This document shows positions 1-8,471 of a stretch of 64,000 nt of DNA, piece by piece; within the stretch, counting starts at the first letter, position 1; every line of letters starts with the position of its first letter. The stretch covers positions 48,835 to 112,834 of the forward strand of contig JANAVG010000001.1 in assembly GCA_024213275.1 (NCBI GenBank), in the 5' to 3' direction. Position numbers and translations under genes: made by a program. The notes beneath the pieces are model-generated. The model saw nothing but the letters and a program-made list of their open reading frames with translations, was not told the DNA's origin and did not search any database. Source of the DNA: Rossellomorea sp. BNER (GTDB taxonomy: Bacteria > Bacillota > Bacilli > Bacillales > Bacillaceae_B).

Positions 1-2
1 AT

Positions 3-437
3 AATGCACCTGGAGCATTTACTAAACTTACTTCCCGTAAGGTCCCTTCCAATGCATTGTTCTTTTCAACTGTTGTTATTCTCATTACCGTTGTTTTGAA
101 CTATGTCATGCCAGAAGGAGTATTTACGTTGATTACAAGTATTTCAACAGTTTGCTTCATCTATATTTGGGGCATTACGGTCATCAGTCATTTGAAATAC
201 CGGAAAACAAGACCAGATTTAGCGAAGGTGAGTAAATTTAAAATGCCACTTTATCCATTTTCCAATTACTTGATCCTTGCTTTCTTAGCATTCATTCTTG
301 TTGTCCTTGCACTTGCGGAAGATACACGTGTTGCCTTGTTCATCACTCCTGTTTGGTTTATTTTGCTAATTGCGATTTATAAGTTGCGGAAAACAAAGGA
401 GAATCCTGCAGACCAGGGAGAAATAGTGGAAAATTAA
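3..437 (+). CDS. Amino-acid permease, APC family, C-terminal part only
   Basis: The reading frame is open from the left edge, so the start lies outside the window and only about 144 residues remain. The visible part begins NAPGAFTKLTSRKVPSNALF, which is the loop before the late membrane segments of APC-superfamily amino-acid permeases of the CycA/GabP/RocE kind. Four hydrophobic segments follow, with a YRKTRPDL-type basic loop between them, and the protein ends in a charged cytoplasmic tail. It should be an inner-membrane amino-acid/cation symporter. The substrate cannot be read from this fragment. A palindromic repeat element follows the stop by about 75 bases and could end the transcript. 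Family membership is confident; the transported amino acid is unknown. Confidence 0.85.
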   Translation, partial: NAPGAFTKLTSRKVPSNALFFSTVVILITVVLNYVMPEGVFTLITSISTVCFIYIWGITVISHLKYRKTRPDLAKVSKFKMPLYPFSNYLILAFLAFILVVLALAEDTRVALFITPVWFILLIAIYKLRKTKENPADQGEIVEN

Positions 438-512
438 GAGGTAATTCGCTGAAAAAAAACACGCTTAGAAAACATCATTCATTAATCATAGTTTATAGCA
501 AAGCTGCAAAAT

Positions 513-624
513 GGGGCTGTCCAAAAAGGAGTCCGGAACCACTATGTTGTAGAAGATGTCCCTGAGGATTTCTTCTACATATTTGAAGTTGTGGTTCCTG
601 ACACCTTGGTTTTGGGACAGCCCC
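513..624. repeat. Dispersed palindromic element, copy 1 (complete)
   Basis: About 112 bases that begin GGGGCTGTCC and end GGGACAGCCCC. Inside are paired arms GGAACCAC/GTGGTTCC and TAGAAGA/TCTTCTA, so the whole element can fold into one long interrupted hairpin. The same sequence recurs seven more times in this window. It lies between the permease stop and the guaC promoter and could act as a Rho-independent terminator. Small open frames inside it are not genes. Confidence 0.85.
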
Positions 625-674
625 ATTTTCTTTTGTTCAAAAGTAAAGATCACACCTAGAATAGTGAAAAAACT

Positions 675-721
675 TTGACATCCAGTCAAAAATGATGTAC
701 ATTACCAAATGGGCGAACATT
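675..721 (+). promoter_or_regulatory. guaC promoter with PurR-type box
   Basis: TTGACA at 675-680 and TACATT at 698-703 are separated by 17 bases, a good sigma-A promoter. CGAACATT at 714-721 lies just after the expected start of transcription and matches the core of the PurBox recognised by Bacillus PurR, whose regulon in B. subtilis includes guaC. Only one clear half of the usual paired box is visible, so repression by PurR is an inference. Confidence 0.6.
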
Positions 722-763
722 TTATATTTAACTTAACTACAATATTCGTGTTTAGGAGTGTGA

Positions 764-1750
764 ATGGTGGAGAATGTGTTTGATTATGAAGATATCCAAT
801 TGATTCCGGCAAAATGTGTGGTAAATAGCCGTTCTGAATGTGATACAACGGTGACTTTAGGTGGACATACATTTAAGTTGCCTGTGGTTCCCGCAAATAT
901 GCAGACGATTATCGACGAAAAGATTGCCGTTTACTTAGCTGAAAACGGTTACTTCTATGTTATGCACCGTTTTGAACCAGAGAAGCGAGTTTCTTTTATC
1001 AAAGATATGAAATCACGTGGTTTATTCGCCTCTATCAGTGTTGGAGTCAAAGACGAAGAGTATGGATTTGTACAACAATTAGCTGAGGAACAGCTTTCTC
1101 CAGAATACATTACGATTGATATCGCACATGGTCATTCTAATGCCGTGATCGAGATGATTCAGCATATTAAGAAACACTTACCTGATAGTTTTGTTATTGC
1201 AGGAAATGTCGGAACTCCAGAAGCCGTAAGAGAATTAGAACATGCTGGTGCCGATGCAACAAAAGTGGGCATTGGACCTGGGAAAGTATGTATTACAAAG
1301 ATTAAAACTGGATTTGGTACAGGTGGTTGGCAATTAGCTGCACTCAGATGGTGTGCAAAGGCCGCTAGTAAGCCAATTATTGCTGACGGTGGTATTCGGA
1401 CACATGGTGATGTCGCTAAATCCATTAGATTTGGTGCATCAATGGTTATGATTGGTTCATTATTTGCTGGCCATGAAGAATCACCAGGCGAAACCATTGA
1501 GAAAGATGGTAAGCTCTATAAAGAATACTTTGGTTCCGCTTCGGAATTTCAAAAAGGTGAAAAGAAAAATGTAGAAGGTAAGAAAATGTTTGTAGAGCAT
1601 AAAGGTTCGTTAGAAGATACATTGAAAGAAATGGAGCAAGATCTTCAATCCTCGATTTCGTATGCTGGTGGAACCAAGTTAGAAGCCATCCGCAATGTCG
1701 ATTATGTTGTTGTTAAAAATTCCATTTTTAACGGTGATAAAGTATATTAA
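764..1750 (+). CDS. guaC: GMP reductase
   Basis: NADPH-dependent reductive deamination of GMP to IMP, which returns guanine nucleotides to the adenine branch of purine metabolism in the cytoplasm. At 328 residues it is the usual length for the Bacillus/E. coli type enzyme. It is a TIM barrel of the IMPDH/GMPR family. The N-terminal [11 protein letters not shown] segment, the flavin-free phosphate-binding loop [11 protein letters not shown], and the catalytic cysteine C176 in [15 protein letters not shown] are all visible. It has no CBS domains, which separates it from IMP dehydrogenase. The ATG is preceded by AGGAG at 754-758. It is monocistronic, with its own promoter and a hairpin 15 bases after the stop. 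Confidence 0.97.
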   Translation: MVENVFDYEDIQLIPAKCVVNSRSECDTTVTLGGHTFKLPVVPANMQTIIDEKIAVYLAENGYFYVMHRFEPEKRVSFIKDMKSRGLFASISVGVKDEEYGFVQQLAEEQLSPEYITIDIAHGHSNAVIEMIQHIKKHLPDSFVIAGNVGTPEAVRELEHAGADATKVGIGPGKVCITKIKTGFGTGGWQLAALRWCAKAASKPIIADGGIRTHGDVAKSIRFGASMVMIGSLFAGHEESPGETIEKDGKLYKEYFGSASEFQKGEKKNVEGKKMFVEHKGSLEDTLKEMEQDLQSSISYAGGTKLEAIRNVDYVVVKNSIFNGDKVY

Positions 1751-1764
1751 TGTTCATAAAGAAT

Positions 1765-1792
1765 GGCGCATTTCTTACTACAGAAATGCGCC
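1765..1792 (+). terminator. guaC terminator hairpin
   Basis: GGCGCATTTCT and AGAAATGCGCC form an 11-bp perfect stem with a 6-base loop. The T-tract after it is weak (CTATATTAG). It belongs to the same sequence family as the hairpin at 51754-51783. Confidence 0.7.
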
Positions 1793-1872
1793 CTATATTA
1801 GCTGTTATCATATTATTGAACTTGAAACGCCTTCACTAACAACGTCCATTTAGCTATGAAAAGAACAACTGG

Positions 1873-2316
1873 TCATTCCTCTTTGTTTTGAATTCTGGAA
1901 TTCAATATCTCCAAATAGTGCGAATTGTACATGATTCCTAGTACATTACCAAATGGATCAGTGACAGAAGCCGTGATAAACCCTTCCCCACGGTGTTTAA
2001 GTGCCTCATACTCTTTCGCTCCCATGGACAGCAGCTTTTCGAGGGTTGCTGTCACATCGTCGACATGCCAAAACATCACGGCACCGCCCGGACCGGGAGT
2101 CGCACCATCCGGTTCGTAGCGGCGATCGATCAGGCCTAGCTCGTGCTGGTAGTCCCCGAGGCGAAACTCAACATAAGCAAGCTGCCCGTCCTCACCCGAA
2201 CGTTCAAAGTATGGTTCAATGCCCAAAAGCTCGGTGTACCACTTTTTTGCTGCCACAATATCATCCGCCCAGTAACTAATGGTGGAAAATCCCCGTAATG
2301 TCTGTATTTTACTCAT
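1873..2316 (-). CDS. VOC family protein (glyoxalase/bleomycin-resistance fold)
   Basis: A 147-residue protein with two beta-alpha-beta-beta-beta modules of the vicinal-oxygen-chelate superfamily. The N-terminal module starts FSTISYWADDIVAAKKWYTELLG, with the usual wxxD...WY...LG pattern, and the second has MFWHVDDVTATLEKL followed by VTDPFGNVLGI. An H in HVDD and the acidic residue near the end are candidate metal ligands. The biochemical role (isomerase, dioxygenase or drug-binding protein) cannot be told from sequence. Its middle part is clearly richer in G and C than its neighbours and has unlike codon use, which suggests acquisition by transfer. The ribosome binding site AGGAGGAATTGG precedes the ATG. 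Confidence 0.85.
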   Translation of the reverse strand: MSKIQTLRGFSTISYWADDIVAAKKWYTELLGIEPYFERSGEDGQLAYVEFRLGDYQHELGLIDRRYEPDGATPGPGGAVMFWHVDDVTATLEKLLSMGAKEYEALKHRGEGFITASVTDPFGNVLGIMYNSHYLEILNSRIQNKEE

Positions 2317-2347
2317 ACTCCAATTCCTCCTAAGACAATTATTATCA

Positions 2348-2440
2348 GGGGCTGTTCAAAAAGGTGTCCGGAACCACTATGCTGGTCAATATATAGAAGA
2401 TGTCCCTTAGGCTTTCTTCTACATATTGAAGTTGTTTCCA
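2348..2440. repeat. Dispersed palindromic element, copy 2 (right end lost)
   Basis: Starts GGGGCTGTTC, continues through GGAACCACTATG and the TATAGAAGA/TCTTCTA arms, but breaks off at GAAGTTGTTTCC. The closing GGGACAGCCCC arm is missing and replaced by unrelated sequence. It lies 12 bases after the stop of the following minus-strand VOC gene. Confidence 0.75.
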
Positions 2441-2452
2441 TTCTATTCTTCA

Positions 2453-2824
2453 TCATCTGTGTTGATCTACAAGAATAGTATTCCCGTCAGGATCTTCAAT
2501 TGTAAAACTTGCAGGTCCTTCACTTGTTTCATCTGCTTCTGACAACATCTTAATTCCTTTTGCTTTAAGCTGCTTTTGAAGGTCACGGATGTCTGTGAAT
2601 GAATCGAGATTTTCGGCATTTTGATTCCAACCTGGATTAAACGTCAGAATGTTCTTTTCAAACATTCCTTGGAATAGACCAATGACGGTACTTTCATTCT
2701 TCATTATAAGCCAATTTTGGGTAATATCCCCGCCTAAGGATTGAAACCCCAGATTTTCGTAAAAAGATTTTGATTGATTAATGTCTTTTACACTTAAACT
2801 AATAGAGAATGCGCCTAGTTTCAT
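2453..2824 (-). CDS. VOC family protein (glyoxalase-like), second
   Basis: A 123-residue single-domain VOC protein with pattern [22 protein letters not shown] at the N terminus and [18 protein letters not shown] at the C terminus, the usual ends of the fold. It shares little with the neighbouring VOC protein beyond the family pattern, so the two are not a recent duplication. Such proteins are often annotated as fosfomycin- or bleomycin-type resistance or lactoylglutathione lyases, but the substrate is not predictable here. An AGGAGGAAAT binding site precedes the ATG. The truncated palindromic element lies directly downstream. Confidence 0.85.
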   Translation of the reverse strand: MKLGAFSISLSVKDINQSKSFYENLGFQSLGGDITQNWLIMKNESTVIGLFQGMFEKNILTFNPGWNQNAENLDSFTDIRDLQKQLKAKGIKMLSEADETSEGPASFTIEDPDGNTILVDQHR

Positions 2825-2943
2825 ATTTCCTCCTCATAATAAATTAATAATTCCAAAAATTTTTTACGTAAATTAAGTGTACATCATTACTTTGAAGAAC
2901 ACATCTCATTTTATCCAATTTTTATAAGATAAAGTCAAAAAAT

Positions 2944-2972
2944 GGGCGCAATCCTTGCTAGGGAAAGCGCCC
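2944..2972 (-). terminator. GGGCGC/GCGCCC terminator hairpin
   Basis: GGGCGC and GCGCCC arms flank a loop of about 17 bases. Read on the minus strand the stem is followed by ATTTTTTGAC. It fits as the terminator of the minus-strand methyltransferase and its coupled small gene. The loop also contains weaker pairing. Confidence 0.6.
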
Positions 2973-3076
2973 TTTAGGTGAAGTAATAAAAACACCTTAC
3001 TTTACTGTATTGTTACCTCCCAATATTGCATTCCAACTTTAGAATAAACTTTCTCCTTGCCCTATTTTTCAAGAAC

Positions 3077-3250
3077 TTATTGGGGGTCTATTCTCTTATA
3101 AACATTCAGCATCACTTTATCAACTGGGTCAGAAGAGAAAGCCCAATTCTTTAATAGTTCGGACTTTATTGATTTCCCTAAGTGTTTATCATCAATACTC
3201 AAACACAGCCGATAGCCTCTAAAACAATCTAAGATTAGTTTTCCGTTCAT
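3077..3250 (-). CDS. Hypothetical 57-residue protein coupled to methyltransferase
   Basis: An ATG at 3250 overlaps the methyltransferase stop in an ATGA arrangement, which is typical of translational coupling. The frame then runs 57 codons to TAA. The product begins [20 protein letters not shown] and ends [12 protein letters not shown]. It is mixed in charge and has no signal peptide or membrane segment. I do not recognise it. The overlap and the sensible composition argue that it is translated. It could also be the detached C-terminal remnant of a longer methyltransferase. Moderate confidence only. Confidence 0.45.
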   Translation of the reverse strand: MNGKLILDCFRGYRLCLSIDDKHLGKSIKSELLKNWAFSSDPVDKVMLNVYKRIDPQ

Positions 3251-3957
3251 TTTTTTGAAGTCGCTTTTATGATTAGGAAATGAGGATTGGTCATTAAGTA
3301 GTGATAGGATTTTTCATTTCTTTCTTTCATTTTTTCCTGTGGTTGGGGTTCAATCAGATTATCAAGTTTGAAAAATTGAGTAGTTTCGTTTACGATGCTT
3401 TGCATAGGTCTTCTGTAAAAACTAACATCAATCGAGATAGTAGGTTTGTTCCAGGTTTCCGTCAGTAATTGCGTTTCAAAGTAATCTTTACATTGGTGTC
3501 TTGTAAAGTCCATGAACGGGTGATGAACTGAAAATAAAAACGTTCCTCCACTTTTAAGAATACGGTTGAATTCCTGAAACGATTGTGTCCAATTTTCTAG
3601 ATAGTGTAGTGTAAGGGAGCTTACAATGACATCAAATGAATCATCTTCAAATGGGAAGGTTTCTTGAAGATCATGACAGAGAATTGTCGCTTGATTACCT
3701 AAACGCTGCTTTGCTACTTTCACCATTTCAGGGCTTACGTCGATTCCAGTAACATTTGCCCCTCTTTGCATTAACTGTTCCGAGTACCAACCTGCAGCAC
3801 AACCAGCGTCAAGTACTTCATATCGATTTAATTGAAGTGGTAAAGCGGCCATCATGGCCGGGCGTTCATAATAAGCATTGTAAGGACTCACCTTATCTAC
3901 ATCGTTTTTATATGTATTAGCTAACTGGTTATACGTTTCTCCCGTTGGATTTGTCAT
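3247..3957 (-). CDS. Class I SAM-dependent methyltransferase
   Basis: A 236-residue Rossmann-fold methyltransferase of the UbiE/Methyltransf_11 type. Motif I is [15 protein letters not shown] (about residues 47-61), followed by the acidic end of strand 2 in [11 protein letters not shown], motif III-like [15 protein letters not shown] and [15 protein letters not shown]. These bind S-adenosylmethionine. The C-terminal region, which would select the substrate, gives no clue, so the methyl acceptor is unknown. It is a cytoplasmic enzyme. A GGGGGATTATTA site lies upstream of the ATG. The gene forms an ATGA-coupled pair with the 57-codon gene downstream. Confidence 0.9.
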   Translation of the reverse strand: MTNPTGETYNQLANTYKNDVDKVSPYNAYYERPAMMAALPLQLNRYEVLDAGCAAGWYSEQLMQRGANVTGIDVSPEMVKVAKQRLGNQATILCHDLQETFPFEDDSFDVIVSSLTLHYLENWTQSFQEFNRILKSGGTFLFSVHHPFMDFTRHQCKDYFETQLLTETWNKPTISIDVSFYRRPMQSIVNETTQFFKLDNLIEPQPQEKMKERNEKSYHYLMTNPHFLIIKATSKK

Positions 3958-4128
3958 TAATAATCCCCCTGAGTTTTTATTGAATTACATGTTATAAATT
4001 CAATTTTACTTTTTGAAAGTTCCACTATTTTTTCCATTTAACGAAGATCTCTGCCCATTATCTAGAATATGCATCAGCATAAACGAGGAATTCATCTACC
4101 TATTTATATCACATTGACATTTTATCGA

Positions 4129-4599
4129 TTATCTAGTGTCATCATTTTTAACCAGATAATTGGTTAGACCCATTATAGAACGAACAATGATCATAAACAG
4201 GAACACACTCACAAGGGTAAAGTACCACTCCCAATGGAGATAATCGATCAGGTCTGTGTATTTTTCCAAAAAGAATTCGAGGATAGATAAAACACTACTA
4301 TATACCAATGCTTTCAAAATGATTCCCCAAAAACCTGAATGATAAGTTGCTTGGTAATAATAGATACATAAAACCGGGAATAAGAGAAATTCAAAAAGAA
4401 CACTTGATTGAAAGTGTTTGAATAAATTCACAGGATATCTGATAAGATGCTCTTCGACGACAATAACACCTAAAAAAACGGCGAAGAAACCGGTCATAAA
4501 GAAAATTAAAAGCCAATCTTTTTGCGGAGGCTTTCGTAAAGAAAGAATAAATAGCCCTATACCTCCGATTAGCAAGAGCCACAATAAGATGATTTCCAC
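4129..4599 (-). CDS. CBO0543-type integral membrane protein
   Basis: A 156-residue protein with about five hydrophobic segments. It carries the family pattern RYPVNLFKHFQSSVLFEFLLFPV near residue 60, then YYYQATYHSGFWG, a conserved glutamate in LEFFLEKYTDL, and HWEWYF before the last segment. This pattern marks the CBO0543 family of Firmicutes membrane proteins, whose function is unknown. Two further members lie at 40013-40474 and 41243-41635, and a decayed one sits just upstream. The ATG follows a GAGGGGATG site. The overlapping frames on both strands are shadows. Confidence 0.8.
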   Translation of the reverse strand: MEIILLWLLLIGGIGLFILSLRKPPQKDWLLIFFMTGFFAVFLGVIVVEEHLIRYPVNLFKHFQSSVLFEFLLFPVLCIYYYQATYHSGFWGIILKALVYSSVLSILEFFLEKYTDLIDYLHWEWYFTLVSVFLFMIIVRSIMGLTNYLVKNDDTR

Positions 4600-4611
4600 G
4601 ATAACATCCCC

Positions 4612-5146
4612 TCAACAGTATAAATTAACATCTTTATCAAACACTCTTCCCAGGGACATTAACCAGTTAAGTAAGAAGACCATAATGATGACTGATGCAA
4701 TATAAGCTAAAAGAGGTCTTTTATAATGAAGCCGCAACAAAGGAAACATTACGATCAGAAATAACAGTGACCATCCGATTGTCCAACCATGATCATAATA
4801 TATACCATCGAAACAGACCCCACCCCATTCGACACTATGTAAATAATGATCCATTTTCCAATATGATAGAATCGTTTTCCAAGTGGTAATTTGATTGGAA
4901 AAGAATCACAGTGTACGGAAAAACAATAAAAATATATAACAACGCTACCTCAGATTGGGACAACCCTATTTTGAAGTTCACTGTCTATAAAGGATCATTA
5001 GTCGTTAGTGAGAAATAAAGCAAATCTATTACTGATAGATAAATCATCGTCGTATGGAAGTTTCGAAATCGGCTTCCATCCGCCCAGAACCAAGCAAAAA
5101 TATGGTCATTGTTTTGATAAAAACGTGCATATAGAATCTCCTTCAT
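4612..5146 (-). pseudogene. Decayed CBO0543-like membrane protein gene
   Basis: Three minus-strand pieces in different frames together give about the length of one CBO0543-type protein. Piece one (5146-4985, 53 codons) starts MKEILYARFYQNNDHIFAWF. Piece two (about 4940-4860) reads LLYIFIVFPYTVILFQSNY. Piece three (4854-4612, 80 codons) starts MDHYLHSVEWGGVCFDGIYY and has two membrane segments with LRLHYKRPLLAY between them. Piece three could still be translated as a small membrane protein. I read the whole as one gene broken by at least two frameshifts. It lies tandem with the intact paralogue downstream. Confidence 0.45.
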
Positions 5147-5321
5147 GATGAAAAATGCAGTGAAGAAGGATTCGGTAAATTTAGGTTATCCAAAAGATGG
5201 ATAAATATGAACTTTTGATTGGCGGTATGTAAAGAATCATTTATTAAACTTTCGACATTTTTAAGATTGATATTTTGTCTTTCCTGCCCTCCTCAATAAG
5301 GTACATTAATTTAACTATTCG

Positions 5322-5744
5322 CTAATGACTCTTTATTAGAGCATGATCTAATTCACGTACTTTATCATATGCCTGTAACAAGTGCTCAGGGACCAATGTT
5401 CTCCCGTAATCCCAAGCATTCGTTTCTATTTCAGCTTTAAGCTTTTCTATTTCATCATCTTCACCATACTTTAGGGTCCTTAAATCATGTTTGTTTTTCT
5501 TAAAATCTAAGTAATACCCAATCACATGATAAAGAATCAGTTTAACAAAATTTTCATCGGTCTCTTTTATTCTAATTTTACTGATATAACCGTTAACTTG
5601 AAGATAATTAAATTTTATAGTATTTGTCGATACGTTATAACTCATTGGTACTTTAAGATTATTATTAAATTCATAGAGAATATTTAAATTGTGCTGATCT
5701 AATGTATCTTTAATGATCTTCTCAATATTCCATGTATAAAGCAT
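5322..5744 (-). CDS. Hypothetical protein, degenerate M78-like metallopeptidase pattern
   Basis: 140 residues from the ATG at 5744, which follows AAGGGAAGTG; an upstream in-frame ATG adds 11 residues but has no binding site. I do not recognise the family. The segment LILYHVIGYYLDFKKN followed about 20 residues later by EIETNAWDYGRTLVPEHLL has the shape of an HExxH...E zinc-peptidase core such as ImmA/IrrE, but the two histidines and the glutamate of HExxH are largely replaced (YHVIGYY). It may be a catalytically dead relative. There is no signal peptide and no membrane segment. The call as a real gene is good; the fold is a guess. Confidence 0.7.
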   Translation of the reverse strand: MLYTWNIEKIIKDTLDQHNLNILYEFNNNLKVPMSYNVSTNTIKFNYLQVNGYISKIRIKETDENFVKLILYHVIGYYLDFKKNKHDLRTLKYGEDDEIEKLKAEIETNAWDYGRTLVPEHLLQAYDKVRELDHALIKSH

Positions 5745-6092
5745 TTTGATATCACTTCCCTTAAAATATAAAAACATCTGTCAGTTATATGAATCTAGCA
5801 CTACCTAAGTCTAAAAATGAAAATTTAAATAAGATCTTGTATAAAACTATTCAAGTTACTGTCTTGAATATCCTTCTATTTTTCCACAATGAATTTTGAT
5901 CATACAATCTCATGCATATAATCAAAAAATGAGCCATCTGTTCGTATTAAATTTACTTAATAGACAGCCCCTCTATATAGATCATTCGTTAACCATTTAT
6001 AACCTGGTTTTTAAAACACCTTTGGGATGTAGCAAGACCCTGCCAATATGATCGTAATTTATATACTGTAGTGCCTACCCCTTGATTTCCAG
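5745..6092. other. Intergenic stretch without a supported gene
   Basis: AT-rich, with stops in all frames. A short GACAGCCCC string near 5963 matches one end of the dispersed palindromic element, but no partner arm is present, so it may be a worn remnant or chance. The presumed promoter of the minus-strand gene ending at 5744 must lie here; I see no clear consensus. Confidence 0.4.
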
Positions 6093-6881
6093 CCTACCCT
6101 TCTGTAAGAAAAGAGTTCAATCGCGACGTGATAAACCCCATTAGCCAAAATGGCGGTAAGAATGGAGATTAATCGTACCTTGATAAACCGGAAAAGCCAA
6201 AATGGCGGTAAGAAAGGAGATCAATCGTGACGTGATAATCCTCAAAAGCCAAAATGACAGTAAGAAAAGAACCCAATCGTACCGTGATAAACCCCAAAAG
6301 CCAAAATGGCGGTAAGAATAGAGCTCAATCGTACCGTGATAAACCTCAAAAACCAAAATGGCGGTAAGAAAGGAGCTCAATCGTGACGTGATAATCCTCA
6401 AAAGCCAAAATGACAGTAAGAAGAGAGCCCAATCGTACCTTGATAAACCCCATTAGCCAAAATGACGGTAAGAATAGAGCTCAATCGTACCTTGATAAAC
6501 CCCAAAAGGCAAAATGACGGTAAGAATAGAGCTCAATCGTACCGTGATAAACCAGAAAAGCCAAAATGACGGTAAGAATAGAGCTTAATCGTGCCGTGAT
6601 AAACCCCAAAAGCCAAAATGACAGTAAGAAAAGAGCCCAATCGTACCTTGATAAACCCCATTAGCCAAAATGACAGTAAGAAAAGAGCCCAATCGTACCG
6701 TGATAAACCCCATTAGCCAAAATGACGGTAAGAATAGAGCTCAATCGTACCTTGATAAACCCCATTAGCCAAAATGGCAGTAAGAATGGAGATCAATCGT
6801 ACCTTGATAAACCGGAAAAGCCAAAATGGCGGTAAGAATAGAGCTTAATCGTGCCGTGATAAACCGGAAAAGCCAAAATCT
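6093..6881. repeat. Tandem array of 52-bp units, array 1
   Basis: Fifteen successive units have their CCAAAAT start exactly 52 bases apart: 6145, 6197, 6249 and so on to 6873. A worn partial unit precedes them at about 6093. A unit contains CCAAAATGRCGGTAAGAA, then GAGCTCAATCGTACCGTGAT and AAACCCCAAAAG. Units differ by a few substitutions but not in length. There are no unique spacers, so it is not CRISPR. Read on the minus strand, the core CCGTCATTTTGGCTTT...TATCACGGTACGAT is the same as that of the array at 60605-61456. The right end stops inside a haloperoxidase gene. Confidence 0.95.
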
Positions 6882-7106
6882 TCTGCACATGCTACTATAG
6901 CAGGGTGTGCTGAGGTCCTATTAAGTTATTTCTTTCCACTGGAGTCATCCGAAATAAAAAAAGTAATGGAAGAAAGTGCTCAATCTCGTTTGTACGCCGG
7001 GGTACATTTTAAAGTCGATAACGACGAAGGCTTAAGATTGGGCAGACAAATTGGAGAATTGGTTACAAACATATTGAAGGCACAAAACCTAAACACCTTT
7101 CGATAG
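6882..7106 (+). pseudogene. Vanadium-haloperoxidase/PAP2-type gene, C-terminal remnant
   Basis: The frame ends with 74 codons that read SAHATIAGCAEVLLSYFFP near the start and YAGVHFKVDNDEGLRLGRQIG later. The first is the PSGHAT phosphate/vanadate-binding motif and the second the YaGvHf..D...G..G motif of bacterial vanadium-dependent haloperoxidases and related PAP2 phosphatases. Everything before the SAH motif is absent; the 52-bp array joins exactly there. There is no start codon with a binding site. It is therefore a 5'-truncated relic and should not be active. Confidence 0.75.
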
Positions 7107-7237
7107 GAACGAAATTCTTTACATGAACAATGCTATTTGAGCTAGCGTTTAGTCAACCCAAATTTCAAATGACAGATGCTTTATCATTTTTATTGATATA
7201 AATTTTAAAAAATATGAAGTTGCTTCTATAAAATAAA

Positions 7238-7288
7238 GGTACCTGTCCCCCAATGCAATAAATTAGTATCACACTTAGGTCAGGTACC
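7238..7288 (-). terminator. GGTACCTG/CAGGTACC inverted repeat after the amidohydrolase
   Basis: Perfect 8-bp arms GGTACCTG (7238-7245) and CAGGTACC (7281-7288) enclose 35 bases. The right arm lies five bases past the amidohydrolase stop. Read on the minus strand the far arm runs into CTTTATTTTATAG. A terminator or transcript-end structure is likely, though the loop is long. Confidence 0.5.
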
Positions 7289-7292
7289 CGTA

Positions 7293-8471
7293 TTATTCTT
7301 CGTTTAAATATGCCCATGCAAATTGAGCATAAAGTTCTGCACCTGTTGCGAGTGCATCCTCATCAACATTGAATTTGCCGTGATGATGAGCCCATTCTGT
7401 ATCTTTATCAGGATTTCCTGCTCCAACTAAAGCAAAGCTTCCAGGGACTTCATCTAAATAGAAGCTGAAATCTTCACCGCCCATCGTTGGTTTCTCATCA
7501 TAAACTGCCTCTTCACCAAATGCTTCTGCTGCCACTTTTTGTACTAGCTTCGCGCTATCTTCATCATTGATGACAGCTTGCGTACCACGGATATAATCCA
7601 CCTCTGCCGTCGCACCATATATATTGGCAACATTTTCAGCATAGACTTTAAGTTGTTTATCAATGTGATCGCGCGTTTCAGGATCAAAACAACGTACGGT
7701 TCCTTCAATCACTGCATTTTCCGCAATGACATTGAAGCGCGTTCCAACGACCATTTTTCCAACTGTTACAACAGCAGGGTGTTGCGGGTCAATCGTTCTT
7801 GATACAACGGATTGTACATTCATCACAAATGAAGAAGCAACGATAGATGCATCAATACAATCTTGCGGCATTGCCCCATGTCCACCCCTTCCTTTGAAAG
7901 TCACGGTGAAAATATCTGCTGAAGCAAACGAAGGACCTGGTGAACAAGCGATTTTGTGTGTCGGCATTTGTGACCATATATGGATTCCAAACGCATGATC
8001 AACTCCTTCTACAGCTCCTTGTTTGACCATTTCTTTTGCACCTGTAGCAACCTCTTCAGCTGGTTGGAAAATAAGACGTACATTTCCAGTCAACTCATCT
8101 TTTATATCATTTAGTGCTTTTGCTGCAATCAATAGCATGGCCGTATGGGCATCATGACCACATGCGTGCATTTTCCCTTCTTCTTTTGAAGCATATGGCA
8201 AATCTTTATTTAATTCGACTACAGATAAGGCGTCCATATCAGCTCTTAATGCTACCGTCTTGCCAGCTTTTCCGCCTTTAATCTCTGCAATAACACCTGT
8301 TGGATCTGTTTTCCGATGTGAAATCCCTAAATTTTTCAGATATTCACTAACAAATGCAGATGTATTGACTTCTTCCCATGATAATTCTGGTTCGCTATGA
8401 AGTTTTCTCCGAATTTCCGTTAATTCTTCATTATATTTTTGAATAGATTCTTTAACTTTTTCATTGATCAT
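7293..8471 (-). CDS. M20-family amidohydrolase (N-acyl/aminoacyl amino-acid deacylase type)
   Basis: 392 residues. It is a cytoplasmic zinc-dependent hydrolase of the M20D group, the family of hippurate hydrolase and N-acetyl-diaminopimelate deacetylase. Metal-site motifs are MHACGHDAHT (C104, H106), the catalytic/metal pair in FQPAEE (E139-E140), the dimerisation-domain FKGRGGHGAMPQ, and MGGEDFSFY near the end. The start chosen is the ATG at 8471, which overlaps the stop of the upstream carbamoylase (ATGA); longer in-frame starts lie inside that gene. The pair therefore looks translationally coupled and would cleave amide or carbamoyl derivatives of amino acids, probably taken up by the transporter at 9815-11005. 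The exact substrate is unknown. Confidence 0.92.
   Translation of the reverse strand: MINEKVKESIQKYNEELTEIRRKLHSEPELSWEEVNTSAFVSEYLKNLGISHRKTDPTGVIAEIKGGKAGKTVALRADMDALSVVELNKDLPYASKEEGKMHACGHDAHTAMLLIAAKALNDIKDELTGNVRLIFQPAEEVATGAKEMVKQGAVEGVDHAFGIHIWSQMPTHKIACSPGPSFASADIFTVTFKGRGGHGAMPQDCIDASIVASSFVMNVQSVVSRTIDPQHPAVVTVGKMVVGTRFNVIAENAVIEGTVRCFDPETRDHIDKQLKVYAENVANIYGATAEVDYIRGTQAVINDEDSAKLVQKVAAEAFGEEAVYDEKPTMGGEDFSFYLDEVPGSFALVGAGNPDKDTEWAHHHGKFNVDEDALATGAELYAQFAWAYLNEE

Noticed and set aside
486..689. 67-codon minus-strand open frame
   Set aside because: It lies across the palindromic element copy 1 and has no independent support.
2001..2279. 92-codon plus-strand open frame inside the VOC gene
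   Set aside because: Shadow of the GC-rich minus-strand VOC coding sequence.
5745..6092. A translated stretch ending KWLTNDLYRGAVY on the minus strand as a gene relic
   Set aside because: Only about 17 codons without stop, with no recognisable family; not enough to call.
6141..6401. An 86-codon open frame on the minus strand in array 1
   Set aside because: It arises from the 52-bp repeat; since 52 is not a multiple of 3 each unit is read in a new frame, and no binding site precedes it.
6093..6881. CRISPR array
   Set aside because: The units are contiguous with no unique spacers, and there are no cas genes in the window; the same holds for the arrays at 35141 and 60605.
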